This document shows positions 33,760 to 42,253 of a stretch of 64,000 nucleotides of DNA, one piece after another. Source of the stretch: Ferruginibacter sp. GTDB lineage: Bacteria; Bacteroidota; Bacteroidia; Chitinophagales; Chitinophagaceae. The stretch spans positions 1 through 64,000 of the forward strand of contig JANYGZ010000006.1 in the NCBI GenBank assembly GCA_025362235.1, given 5' to 3'. The translations under genes and the position numbers were made by a program. How positions within the stretch are numbered: the first letter of the stretch is position 1; every line of letters begins with the position of its first letter. The notes beneath the pieces are model-generated. The model was not told the DNA's origin and did not search any database. It saw only the letters and a program-made list of their open reading frames with translations.

Positions 33760-35217
33760 ATGGATTATTATATTGGAATTGATATTGGCACTACATCAAC
33801 AAAAGCTGTTGCCTTTTCTGAAACAGGTACAGTTTTAACTCAAAAATCAACAAGTTATCCAATAATACATCCCCAGGAAAACCGGAGCGAACAAGACCCT
33901 GAAAAAATTCTGGAAGCGGTTGTTGGCTGCCTTAACCATATTACTGTAACACTGCCACAACATCATCCAATACTGGTAAGTTTTTCTGCTGCCATGCACA
34001 GCCTTATACTGATTGATGAAAAAGACACCCCTTTAACCAACTGCATTATTTGGGCAGATAACCGTGCCAATGAGTTAGCCATTAACCTGCGGAAAACTGA
34101 GCATGGTAAAGGCTTTTATGGCGCCACCGGTGTTCCCATACATGCCATGTCGCCGTTTTGCAAACTGTTATGGTATAAAAAAAATGAACCTATAATTTTT
34201 AATAACGCTGCAAAATTTATTGGCATAAAAGAATTTATTTTTCACCGGCTATTTGGAAAATATATTGTTGATACCTCCATTGCATCCGCAACCGGCTTGC
34301 TAAACATTCATTTGCTGCAATGGGAAGATGATATCCTGTCTTATATTGGCATTGAAAAAAAGCAACTTTCAACAATAGTGCCAACAACACATATTGAGTA
34401 TTTACAAGCTGGTGAAGATACCAACTTAACAGCACGGCTACACGCTTTTAATAAAACAGCTTTTGTAATTGGCAGCAGTGATGGCGCCCTGGCAAATATT
34501 GGAAATGGTGCAACCGGCAACGGTTCTATGGCCGTTACCATTGGCACCAGTGGTGCGGTAAGAATTATAACCGATAAGGCAGCAACTGATAAACAGATGC
34601 GAACATTCTGCTATCATTGTACAGGTGAGAAGTATATTATGGGCGGGGCCAGTAACAACGGGGCGATAGTACTGCAATGGCTTAAAGAAAATATACTGCA
34701 AAATACCTGCAGCTACAAAGAATTTATGGCCATGGCCGAAACAATTGCCCCGGGCAGTGATGCGCTGTTATTATTGCCATTTATATTGGGCGAAAGGGCC
34801 CCTATATGGAACTCTAATGCACGGGGAGTTTATTGGGGGCTGGATATTAACCACACCACTGCCCACCTGGTAAGGGCCGCCATGGAAGCCGTAGTGTATA
34901 ATATGTACAATATCGGAAAAATATTAATGGAGAAAAATGCAGTGGATACTATTTATGCAAACGGTGGTTTTAGTGATACTGCTTTTTGGGTACAGATGCT
35001 TGCAGACATGTTTAACCTGCCTGTTATTGTACCGGTAGTTGAAGAATGTTCTGCACTGGGTGCTGTAATGATTGGTATGGATGCAATGAAAATTAGCAAC
35101 AGTTTTTATTTTGCAAAAGGAAAAATCTATCAACCTTATTTGGCCCATCACAAAATTTATTTAGAGAGCTGTAATAAAATGGAACGGTTGTATGAATTGA
35201 TGAAAGCTGAATTTTAA
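33760..35217 (+). CDS. FGGY-family carbohydrate kinase, probable gluconokinase
   Basis: A 485-residue two-domain sugar kinase. The N-terminal ATPase motif is YYIGIDIGTTSTKAVAF. Later segments are CIIWADNRANELA, FKFIG-type substrate region, VTIGTSGAVRI and ERAPIWNSNARGVYWGLD. The closest pattern I recall is Bacillus-type GntK (gluconate to 6-phosphogluconate), but xylulokinase-like substrates cannot be excluded. It stands alone, with no gluconate permease or regulator beside it. Confidence 0.8.
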   Translation: MDYYIGIDIGTTSTKAVAFSETGTVLTQKSTSYPIIHPQENRSEQDPEKILEAVVGCLNHITVTLPQHHPILVSFSAAMHSLILIDEKDTPLTNCIIWADNRANELAINLRKTEHGKGFYGATGVPIHAMSPFCKLLWYKKNEPIIFNNAAKFIGIKEFIFHRLFGKYIVDTSIASATGLLNIHLLQWEDDILSYIGIEKKQLSTIVPTTHIEYLQAGEDTNLTARLHAFNKTAFVIGSSDGALANIGNGATGNGSMAVTIGTSGAVRIITDKAATDKQMRTFCYHCTGEKYIMGGASNNGAIVLQWLKENILQNTCSYKEFMAMAETIAPGSDALLLLPFILGERAPIWNSNARGVYWGLDINHTTAHLVRAAMEAVVYNMYNIGKILMEKNAVDTIYANGGFSDTAFWVQMLADMFNLPVIVPVVEECSALGAVMIGMDAMKISNSFYFAKGKIYQPYLAHHKIYLESCNKMERLYELMKAEF

Positions 35218-35347
35218 TTATTGTTACTGGTATATTTTATTACACTAATTATTACTGATTACACTGATTATAGAAAGTAAACCTGTAATTTATAATTTGG
35301 TTGTAAAATTTTTACCTGGCATTGCATTTTAAGTATACCATCAACTT

Positions 35348-36604
35348 CTACTTTTTTGCAGGCCTTATTATCATTCTTAAAAAATGATCTTTGGTGAAAT
35401 AGGCAATCATCCAGTTGAATAATGTTCTTACCCTGTTACGGTAGGTTATCAATGACAATAAGTGAATAAATAACCAGGCAAGCCACGCTATGAAACCTTT
35501 TAGGTGAAGCTTTGGTTTAGGAAGGTCTACCACTGCTTTATTTCTGCCAATAATCGCCATGGATCCTTTATCAACATAGGCAAAGGCTTTCTGCATTTTT
35601 CCACTATCCAATAACTGCAAATTTTCTGCAAGAAGTTTAGCCTGTTGTATAGCAACCTGTGCCACCTGTGGGTGACCGTTGGAAAAATTAATATCAGTTG
35701 TTTGCAAACAGGTGTCGCCAATGGCATAAATATTATTGGTTCCCTGTACTTTATTGTATGCATCAACAATCATTCTTTTGCCACGGCCAAATATTTCTGC
35801 GGGTAACCCCTCAAACATTTTAGCCGAAACACCGGCGGTCCATATCAGGCTTTTTGTGGCAATAGATTCCCCATTAGTAAATATTACTTTGCCATCAGCA
35901 TAATCTTTTACCTGGCAATTGAGTTTAATTTTTACGCCTAGTTTTGTCAGTGCCTCAAAAGTATCCCGCTGCGATGCTTTACTCATTGTTGCCAACAGGC
36001 TATCAAGCGCATCTACTAAATAAATTTCCCCGCCCTTACCCGATAGTGAAGGGTATTCCTTTCGTAAAATATCATTTTTTAGTTCTGCAAACATGCCCGC
36101 CAATTCAACGCCGGTGGGTCCACCGCCCGCAATTACAATGGTTAGCAATTGCTTTATTGCTGCAGGGTCTTTAGAACTTGCCGCCTGTTCCATTTGCTCC
36201 AGTAAACGGTTACGCATTTCCAATGCATCAGATAATGTCTTCATCGGTATGGAATGCTGCTGTACATTTTGCATTCCAAAATAATTGGTTTCTGCACCCG
36301 TGGCAAATACCAGGTGGTCGTAAGTTATTTCATCATCATTTATTATAATTTTATTTTCGGCGGGTATTATTTTTTTAACTTCCCCCAAACGAAAATGCAG
36401 GTTTTTTTTTCCCACAAATAATTTTCTAAAAGGATAGCTGATACTGGAGGGTTCTAAAAAAGCGGTTGCCACCTGGTAAATTAATGGTGGAAAAAAGTTA
36501 TAATTATTCTTATCTACCAGTGTTACCTGGAAGTCTTTTTTATTGGCCAATGCCTTTGCAAAATTAACACCTGCAAAACCTCCGCCTATCACCACTATAT
36601 TCAT
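35348..36604 (-). CDS. ndh: Type II NADH dehydrogenase (NDH-2)
   Basis: A 418-residue membrane-bound FAD enzyme that passes electrons from NADH to quinone without pumping protons. It shows the FAD motif VVIGGGFAGVNFAKAL at the N-terminus, the NADH motif IVIAGGGPTGVELAGMF near residue 160, and IYAIGDTC near residue 295. The C-terminal amphipathic tail (FIAWLAWLFIHLLSLITYRNR) anchors it to the membrane. It is monocistronic and divergent from the HD gene. Confidence 0.88.
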   Translation of the reverse strand: MNIVVIGGGFAGVNFAKALANKKDFQVTLVDKNNYNFFPPLIYQVATAFLEPSSISYPFRKLFVGKKNLHFRLGEVKKIIPAENKIIINDDEITYDHLVFATGAETNYFGMQNVQQHSIPMKTLSDALEMRNRLLEQMEQAASSKDPAAIKQLLTIVIAGGGPTGVELAGMFAELKNDILRKEYPSLSGKGGEIYLVDALDSLLATMSKASQRDTFEALTKLGVKIKLNCQVKDYADGKVIFTNGESIATKSLIWTAGVSAKMFEGLPAEIFGRGKRMIVDAYNKVQGTNNIYAIGDTCLQTTDINFSNGHPQVAQVAIQQAKLLAENLQLLDSGKMQKAFAYVDKGSMAIIGRNKAVVDLPKPKLHLKGFIAWLAWLFIHLLSLITYRNRVRTLFNWMIAYFTKDHFLRMIIRPAKK

Positions 36605-36765
36605 TTGATTTTATTTTAAGCCCTTTTATAAAGTGTTTTAGGAATATGAATCCGGGAAATGAATTACCAAAAATTAAAATTTGCCAGGCAAAATATTTTG
36701 TAGATTACACACCATTACAAACAAAGCTACAAGCTATTTGTTTATAATTAATTTTACTATTTTTT

Positions 36766-37425
36766 ATGCCAATGACCGAAAAAGAAATTATAGACAGTAC
36801 TGTAAATTTTGTAAAAGTAACATTGCAACATGCAGAGGGTGGCCACGATTGGTGGCATATTGAAAGAGTATGGAAAAATGCCAACACCATTGCACAATCT
36901 GAAAATGTAAACCTGCTTGTTGTTACACTTGCTGCATTATTGCATGATATTGCAGATGCTAAATTCAATAATGGCGATGAAGAAATTGGGCCGGTAAAAG
37001 CAAGGCAGTTTTTACAAGACATTGATGTGCCGGCTGATATTATTGAGCATGTAGAAAATATTATCAGAAATATTTCTTTTAAAGGAGGGAATTTTACCAC
37101 TTCATTTAATAGCCCGGAACTGGCCTTAGTACAGGATGCGGACAGGCTTGACGCATTAGGTGCCATCGGTATTGCAAGGGCCTTTAATTATGGCGGCTTT
37201 AAAAACAGGGAAATCTATAACCCTTTAATTAAGCCAGATTTGGGGATGAACAAAGAAACATATAAAAGTAATTCAGCACCCACCATTAATCATTTTTATG
37301 AAAAACTATTGTTGCTAAAAGGAAAGATGAATACTGCAACGGGCAAAAAAATGGCCGAACAAAGGCATTTGTTTATGCAAAGTTTTTTAGACCAATTTTA
37401 CAAAGAATGGGAAGGTGAAAAATAA
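36766..37425 (+). CDS. HD domain phosphohydrolase (YedJ-like)
   Basis: A 219-residue metal-dependent phosphohydrolase. The metal ligands lie in GGHDWWHIERVWKNA, ALLHDIADAKF and LVQDADRLDALGAIGIAR. The C-terminal FYEKLLLLKGKMNTATGKKMAEQRH is typical of the YedJ/YpgQ group, some of which hydrolyse nucleotides. It converges with nagA with a 12-bp gap. It is distinct from the HD protein at 51.2 kb. Confidence 0.85.
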   Translation: MPMTEKEIIDSTVNFVKVTLQHAEGGHDWWHIERVWKNANTIAQSENVNLLVVTLAALLHDIADAKFNNGDEEIGPVKARQFLQDIDVPADIIEHVENIIRNISFKGGNFTTSFNSPELALVQDADRLDALGAIGIARAFNYGGFKNREIYNPLIKPDLGMNKETYKSNSAPTINHFYEKLLLLKGKMNTATGKKMAEQRHLFMQSFLDQFYKEWEGEK

Positions 37426-37437
37426 CAACAGCATATT

Positions 37438-38553
37438 TTACATCACCATGCTTTCAATTACAGAAAGGTCGTTACTAAACTTTACAAATGTTGCAGGAAA
37501 GCCTGCCTTAATTTTCCCAATTGTATTATCCATTTTAATGGCGGCCGCCGGCCTGCAGGTGGCCATTTTTATAGCTTCATTTACCGATGCATCCAAATGG
37601 ATAACCGCATTGCGAACAGCATCTGCCATAGAAATAGTGGCACCAGCTAAATTTCCTTCTTCATTCCTGTAAAAGCCATCCTGTAAATGAGCATTAAAGT
37701 CGCCCCACTTAAATTCGTTTACTTTTTTACTTAAAAAAAGCGCATCACTTATCAGCACCAGTTTATCTTTCTTTAATTTATAGGCAATTCTTGCAGCGGC
37801 ATAATCGCAATGCGCCCCATCCAAAATTATTGGTGCAAATACGTTTTCATTTGCAAAAGTTGCACCTACCAATCCAGGTTCCCGGTGGCCAAACTGCGTC
37901 ATGGCATTAAATAGATGAGTAATCAATTGTATGCCTTTATCAAAATAATATTGTGCCTGTTTATAGGTTGCATTAGAATGCCCGGCTGAAACAACAATAT
38001 CACTCTCTAAAAGCATTTCAACCTGCTCATCTGTAAAACATTCGGGTGCAATGGTAATTAATTTTATAACACCTTTACCATAACGGATAATTTCTTCCAG
38101 CTCGGCATTGGTAGGGGTACGCACATATTTTGCAAGATGTGCCCCGCGTTTTATTGGATTAATAAATGGCCCCTCAAGATGCATACCCAACACACCATTA
38201 TTATATTTTGCCCTGTAATTTTTTATAGCCTCAATCCCTTCCAGTATATTTTCGTGCGAGGAGGTTATTAAACAAGGCAGTACTGCTGTAGTACCATACT
38301 GTAAACTGCTTTCATAAATATCATGGATGGTTTCTTCTGTGGGATATTGAGTAAAATAAAATTTTTCTCCGCCATTAATATGTATGTCAATAAAACCGGC
38401 AGCAATATTATACCCCTGTAAATTTACCTGCTCACAATTTTCTGGAACCTCTTTTTGCAGGGATTGAATGATACCATTTTCTATAAGTATAACACTATCA
38501 TCAATTACCTTTTCACCGGTATGTATAGTACAATTTATAATTGCCTTTTTCAT
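37438..38553 (-). CDS. nagA: N-acetylglucosamine-6-phosphate deacetylase
   Basis: An amidohydrolase of 371 residues that removes acetate from GlcNAc-6-phosphate in amino-sugar catabolism or cell-wall recycling. Metal and substrate motifs are AAGFIDIHINGGEKFYF, GMHLEGPFINPIKRGAH, SAGHSNATY, THLFNAMTQFGHREPG and DGAHCDYAAARIA. It ends with the GFPATFVKF amidohydrolase tail. It is preceded, 2 bp away, by an outer-membrane DUF4421-like gene, suggesting an operon. No nagB is seen here. Confidence 0.92.
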   Translation of the reverse strand: MKKAIINCTIHTGEKVIDDSVILIENGIIQSLQKEVPENCEQVNLQGYNIAAGFIDIHINGGEKFYFTQYPTEETIHDIYESSLQYGTTAVLPCLITSSHENILEGIEAIKNYRAKYNNGVLGMHLEGPFINPIKRGAHLAKYVRTPTNAELEEIIRYGKGVIKLITIAPECFTDEQVEMLLESDIVVSAGHSNATYKQAQYYFDKGIQLITHLFNAMTQFGHREPGLVGATFANENVFAPIILDGAHCDYAAARIAYKLKKDKLVLISDALFLSKKVNEFKWGDFNAHLQDGFYRNEEGNLAGATISMADAVRNAVIHLDASVNEAIKMATCRPAAAIKMDNTIGKIKAGFPATFVKFSNDLSVIESMVM

Positions 38554-38555
38554 TA

Positions 38556-39635
38556 TTATTTTGGTTTAATGGTACTGTTTAGATCATAATATAACTTATC
38601 TATTTTATTCAATACTTTAATTACTTTAGTACCGGGTGTAATTTTTTTTGCAAAAATTAAACGGTAATTACCTGTTTGCAATAAATAATTATTTGTAGCG
38701 GCTGATCCGCCCACGGGTAACATATTGCTGATCCAGTGTACGCTCACATTCCAGGTGTTGCTGTTATACCCCGTTACAAAACGAAAAATTGAAACCGGGT
38801 TTACATAAACTTTACTGTTTGAAGCAAAATTGCTTTTTTCTGTTGAATAACCAAAATTAAGGTTAGCAGTAACTGAACCAGTGATAAAAAAATGTTGCTT
38901 TACAACCAGGGTATAGGCATACCCGGCACCCGGGCCAAAGCAAAAAAAATGAACATTATTTATACCAGCCTGGGGATAAGAATTTGCAGCATTATGCGGT
39001 ACAAAAGAACTGTCTGCCTTCATTATACCATAATTCATTTCACCGCCCAACAAAAATGTTCCTGCCGATTTTTTTTGCCATTCATTTTGTAAAAATGCTG
39101 CCCTGAAAGAAAACTTTCTGTCATTTAATACACGATACAGTGTTACTCCATAAAGATTTACAACCATATCCGGGTGCTGGTAGTAACTATCAGGGCTAAC
39201 TGAATTAAGCCCTTTAGGGTATAAAAAATATCCTTTGTAAAACTGTCCATAGAAGTCCATCGTCCATTTATTAAGATATAAATGTGACTGCAAATCAAGG
39301 TACTTGGTTTTGCCTTTTCCATTTTCAGGATTTAAAAAGCCAAATCCATAAACAATATTTATAGAAAGTACATGGTAGGTAGCACCAACACCCATTGTAT
39401 ATTTAGTATTAGGGCGATATCGTAAATCAGATTGATCATTTGCGGCATTTAAACTTAAGGCTGTATATTTTTTAGAAAACAAATAACGCACAGTAAGCAG
39501 GTCGGGATAACTAAGATAATAAGATGTATCGTTTATAGAAAAAGTCCGTTTTTGCGCCATAACCGGATCAGAATAAAACAATGAGAAAGTACAGATTGCA
39601 AGTATCAATAAAAAAGCAGGTTGATTATTCTTCAT
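38556..39635 (-). CDS. DUF4421-like outer-membrane protein
   Basis: A 359-residue exported protein. The signal peptide (about residues 1-27, ending VMAQ) is followed by alternating beta strands with aromatic ends (TMGVGATYHVLSINIVYGFG, WTMDFYGQFYKGYFLYP, GAGYAYTLVVKQHFFITGSV). That suggests an outer-membrane barrel, best matching DUF4421. The function is unknown. It lies 2 bp before nagA on the same strand. Confidence 0.7.
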   Translation of the reverse strand: MKNNQPAFLLILAICTFSLFYSDPVMAQKRTFSINDTSYYLSYPDLLTVRYLFSKKYTALSLNAANDQSDLRYRPNTKYTMGVGATYHVLSINIVYGFGFLNPENGKGKTKYLDLQSHLYLNKWTMDFYGQFYKGYFLYPKGLNSVSPDSYYQHPDMVVNLYGVTLYRVLNDRKFSFRAAFLQNEWQKKSAGTFLLGGEMNYGIMKADSSFVPHNAANSYPQAGINNVHFFCFGPGAGYAYTLVVKQHFFITGSVTANLNFGYSTEKSNFASNSKVYVNPVSIFRFVTGYNSNTWNVSVHWISNMLPVGGSAATNNYLLQTGNYRLIFAKKITPGTKVIKVLNKIDKLYYDLNSTIKPK

Positions 39636-39711
39636 TAAATGCTAATATAAGCTATGCATGAATAATAATTATAACATAGCAGAACTATTGAGTTACCTAG
39701 CAATAAAATAC

Positions 39712-39742
39712 AAAAAAATCCCCCTGCTTAGTTACCGGGGGG
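39712..39742 (-). terminator. Rho-independent terminator after the 39.8-kb gene
   Basis: On the minus strand a stem of five to six C residues and five G residues (CCCCCGGTAACTAAGCAGGG and onward) is followed by ATTTTTTTG. It lies about 57 bases after the stop of the gene at 39799 and upstream of the DUF4421 promoter zone. Confidence 0.65.
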
Positions 39743-39798
39743 CAACTGCTTTTTAATACACATTCGATTTTAAAAGACATACATAAAGTACTAATAAC

Positions 39799-40224
39799 TT
39801 ATTTTTTCTCTTCAAATTTATCGACTACAATACTTATCTTCTCATCCGCATTTTCGTCCATCTCTGCTAAAAAGTCAATCTTTCCTTCCTTTCCCTCAAT
39901 GGTAATAGTAAGATTCATTGTTTCTCCCTGCTGCCCTTCCAGAGCTGCCTTCAGTACTGTTTTGCCATTTTTAAAAGGGGTTTTCCATTCACAGCTTACA
40001 GATTTAATGGTGCCGTGCATTACCGGATCATTGCCTGGTGAAACAACTATTTCCTTTTGATCATACTCAATAGTAGTTGTTTCATCTACTGATCTTTGAA
40101 CATCTTTATTGCTATTAAGATGGTTGGTTTGGCTGGAAACAATAATTACTTTTTTGTCGCATTGTGCCTGAATGTTTATAGTTGTAATTGCTACGAAAAA
40201 CACTGATAAAAAAAATATTTTCAT
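39799..40224 (-). CDS. Hypothetical secreted protein
   Basis: A 141-residue exported protein. The signal peptide is about residues 1-20 (FLSVFFVAITTINIQAQ). The mature part is rich in charged residues and has CEWKTPFKNGKTVLKAALEG and MNLTITIEGKEGKIDFLAEM. I do not recognise a family. It is a single gene with its own terminator. The 288-bp gap upstream holds no gene that I can support. Confidence 0.65.
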   Translation of the reverse strand: MKIFFLSVFFVAITTINIQAQCDKKVIIVSSQTNHLNSNKDVQRSVDETTTIEYDQKEIVVSPGNDPVMHGTIKSVSCEWKTPFKNGKTVLKAALEGQQGETMNLTITIEGKEGKIDFLAEMDENADEKISIVVDKFEEKK

Positions 40225-40512
40225 ACTTTGGTTTTTATGATGAACGATAAGTAAATGTAGGATATCCTGCTACTATGCAATAAATATTACTATGTATGGT
40301 AAAAAACCTTTCCTGAACGGTTTTAAAAACCGATTAAGTATTCTATCTATTTAAGAAAACTAGTCTACAGACAATCCTGACGAAATCTATTTAGTATGTC
40401 TACAATATTATCGGCGCTTATTTTTTATATTAGCAACCAAATGAAAACTTATCATAATCCGAAGTATCTTTAAGTAAATAATATTTATCACCGCTATGAA
40501 ATTGTTTGCCAA

Positions 40513-40884
40513 ATGAACAGGAATATTTTACACTATGCCACCACCATTCAGCTTTGCTTTTTATTGATTTGTTGTACAAGTTTTAAAGTAAATGCACAAT
40601 CAGTAAACAATACACCTGTTCGCCTTGCTGTTGCCGGCGCCACCCATGGACATGTATCCTGGATATTGAGCAGAAAAAAAGCAGATGTACAACTTGTTGG
40701 TGTTTATGAACCCAATAAAGAGCTGGTACAACGATATGTAAAACAATATAGTCTGAATACAAATTTGTTTTATACTGATTTGGGTAAAATGCTGGATGAC
40801 CTAAAACCTGAAGTAGTGGCGGCTTTTGGCTCCATTTACGAACACATGGCAGTGGTAGAAGCCTGTGCGCCCCGGCACATATAA
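40513..40884 (+). CDS. Gfo/Idh/MocA oxidoreductase, N-terminal part (frameshifted gene)
   Basis: A 123-residue frame with a signal-like N-terminus (LLICCTSFKVNAQ). It continues into the Rossmann half of a Gfo/Idh/MocA dehydrogenase: RLAVAGATHGHVSWIL, VQLVGVYEPNKELVQRY and LKPEVVAAFGSIYEHMAVVEACAPRH. The frame breaks at about 40876 and the protein continues in the next frame from 40884 with MVEKPLATT. One missing base in CACATATAATG, giving RHIVMVEKP, restores a normal junction. The full gene (40513-41639) would encode a periplasmic or secreted oxidoreductase. It may be a pseudogene or a sequencing error. Confidence 0.8.
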   Translation: MNRNILHYATTIQLCFLLICCTSFKVNAQSVNNTPVRLAVAGATHGHVSWILSRKKADVQLVGVYEPNKELVQRYVKQYSLNTNLFYTDLGKMLDDLKPEVVAAFGSIYEHMAVVEACAPRHI

Positions 40885-41639
40885 TGGTAGAAAAACCATT
40901 GGCTACAACTGTAGAGCAGGCAGCAAGAATGGAAACACTGGCAAAAAAATACAATATCAGGCTGCTTACCGATTTTGAAACTTCCTGGTATCCTACAACG
41001 GTAAAAACTTATGAACTCGTAAATGACAGTAATTATGTTGGCCAAATAAAAAAAGTAGTTATTCATGATGGGCATGAAGGACCAAAAGAGATTAATGTAA
41101 GTAACGAGTTTTTTGGCTGGCTTACTGATCCGAAACAAAATGGTGGCGGTGCATTAATGGATTTTGGATGTTATGGCGCTAACCTTATGACTTATTTAAT
41201 GCATGGGCAGCAACCAATATCTGTAACTGCCGTTACGCAACAATTTAAACCAAATATTTATCCTAAGGTAGATGACGAAGCCACCATAATAGTAAGTTAT
41301 CCCGGTGCACAATGTATTATTCAGGCTTCGTGGAACTGGCCTTTTGGCCGGAAGGATATAGAAGTGTATGGCCAAACCGGTTATATAATTACCATTAACA
41401 ATAATAACATGCGCTTAAGGGCAAAGCCAGACAGCGTAGAGCATAGCCTTAAATTAAGTACAAATGAAGTATCGGTTTATGAAGACCCGTTTTCGTACTT
41501 AGCTGATGTTATCCGTGGCAAAATAAAAGTACCGGAGAATGGTGTTTATGCTTTGAAAACAAATGTTACCGTTGTACGCATACTGGAAGCTGCAAGGGAA
41601 TCTGCTAAAACTGGCAAAACTGTATACTTCAAAAAATAA
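40884..41639 (+). CDS. Gfo/Idh/MocA oxidoreductase, C-terminal part (frameshifted gene)
   Basis: A 251-residue continuation of the gene above. MVEKPLATTVEQAARME carries the conserved EKP motif. GGGALMDFGCYGANLMTYL supplies the C-terminal substrate domain with its conserved Asp/Gly region, and FGRKDIEVYGQTGYI follows. The apparent ATG at 40884 is only the internal methionine of the EKP motif, so this piece alone would lack the cofactor domain. The remainder appears intact, which argues for recent breakage or a sequence error. Confidence 0.8.
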   Translation: MVEKPLATTVEQAARMETLAKKYNIRLLTDFETSWYPTTVKTYELVNDSNYVGQIKKVVIHDGHEGPKEINVSNEFFGWLTDPKQNGGGALMDFGCYGANLMTYLMHGQQPISVTAVTQQFKPNIYPKVDDEATIIVSYPGAQCIIQASWNWPFGRKDIEVYGQTGYIITINNNNMRLRAKPDSVEHSLKLSTNEVSVYEDPFSYLADVIRGKIKVPENGVYALKTNVTVVRILEAARESAKTGKTVYFKK

Positions 41640-41662
41640 TTGATACTACTGTTAAGTTAATC

Positions 41663-41703
41663 TTGAATGGGCAATAATTCACTATTGACCATTCACCATT
41701 CAC
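41663..41703. repeat. Heptad repeat array, class CCATTCA, downstream of the oxidoreductase
   Basis: GAATGGGCAATA (41665-41676) faces its near-complement TATTGACCATTC, followed by ACCATTC again. Units CTATTGA, CCATTCA and CCATTCA have a period of 7. It is the same class as in hemC and after hemD. It lies 24 bases after the stop. Confidence 0.6.
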
Positions 41704-41736
41704 GTATCAAACTGCCACTTTACAATTAACATAACA

Positions 41737-42198
41737 CTACTTAACCCTGATATACTTTTCAATAATAAACCTGTCAACTCCAAGATTTTCAAGTTTTTCA
41801 ACTCCGGTTTGCAGTAATGTATCTTTATTGATACTAACAGTAAAATTAAAAGTATGCCCCTCCCATTCCCTGGCGTTACAAAAATCTAAATGCTCTGTGT
41901 ATTGATTGTCAACCAAAGTATATCTCCCGGCTCCTGACTCATAAATTGCAGAATCCTTGCCATTTTTTAAATCATGCTTTAAAAAAGCAAAATGAGTGGC
42001 ATTAATAATCTTGATCATTTTTTGATTTTTGGTATAATCAGTAACGGTTGTATCAGTTTTTACAATGGTTGTTCCTGAAATTAATTCCCATGTTCCTTCT
42101 AAAGGTATTGATGTTTTTAGAGGCTGCTCCTGCTGGTTTGAAGAATGGCAGGATAAGAGTATTGCTGCAATTACAATGAATGCTAATCTTTGTTTCAC
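41737..42198 (-). CDS. Hypothetical lipoprotein
   Basis: A 153-residue protein with a lipoprotein signal (FIVIAAILLSCHSS, cysteine 17). EGTWELISGTTIVKTDTTVTD and HFAFLKHD resemble the lipocalin-like DUF4488/DUF4440-neighbouring lipoproteins of Bacteroidetes, with an N-terminal GTWEL strand. No enzyme motif is seen. It lies 55 bp after the adenylate cyclase gene on the same strand. Confidence 0.6.
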   Translation of the reverse strand: MKQRLAFIVIAAILLSCHSSNQQEQPLKTSIPLEGTWELISGTTIVKTDTTVTDYTKNQKMIKIINATHFAFLKHDLKNGKDSAIYESGAGRYTLVDNQYTEHLDFCNAREWEGHTFNFTVSINKDTLLQTGVEKLENLGVDRFIIEKYIRVK

Positions 42199-42253
42199 GT
42201 GTTTTATTTTGTTTAGTTAAACTATTTATGGCTGAGATTTTATGTTATACAAA

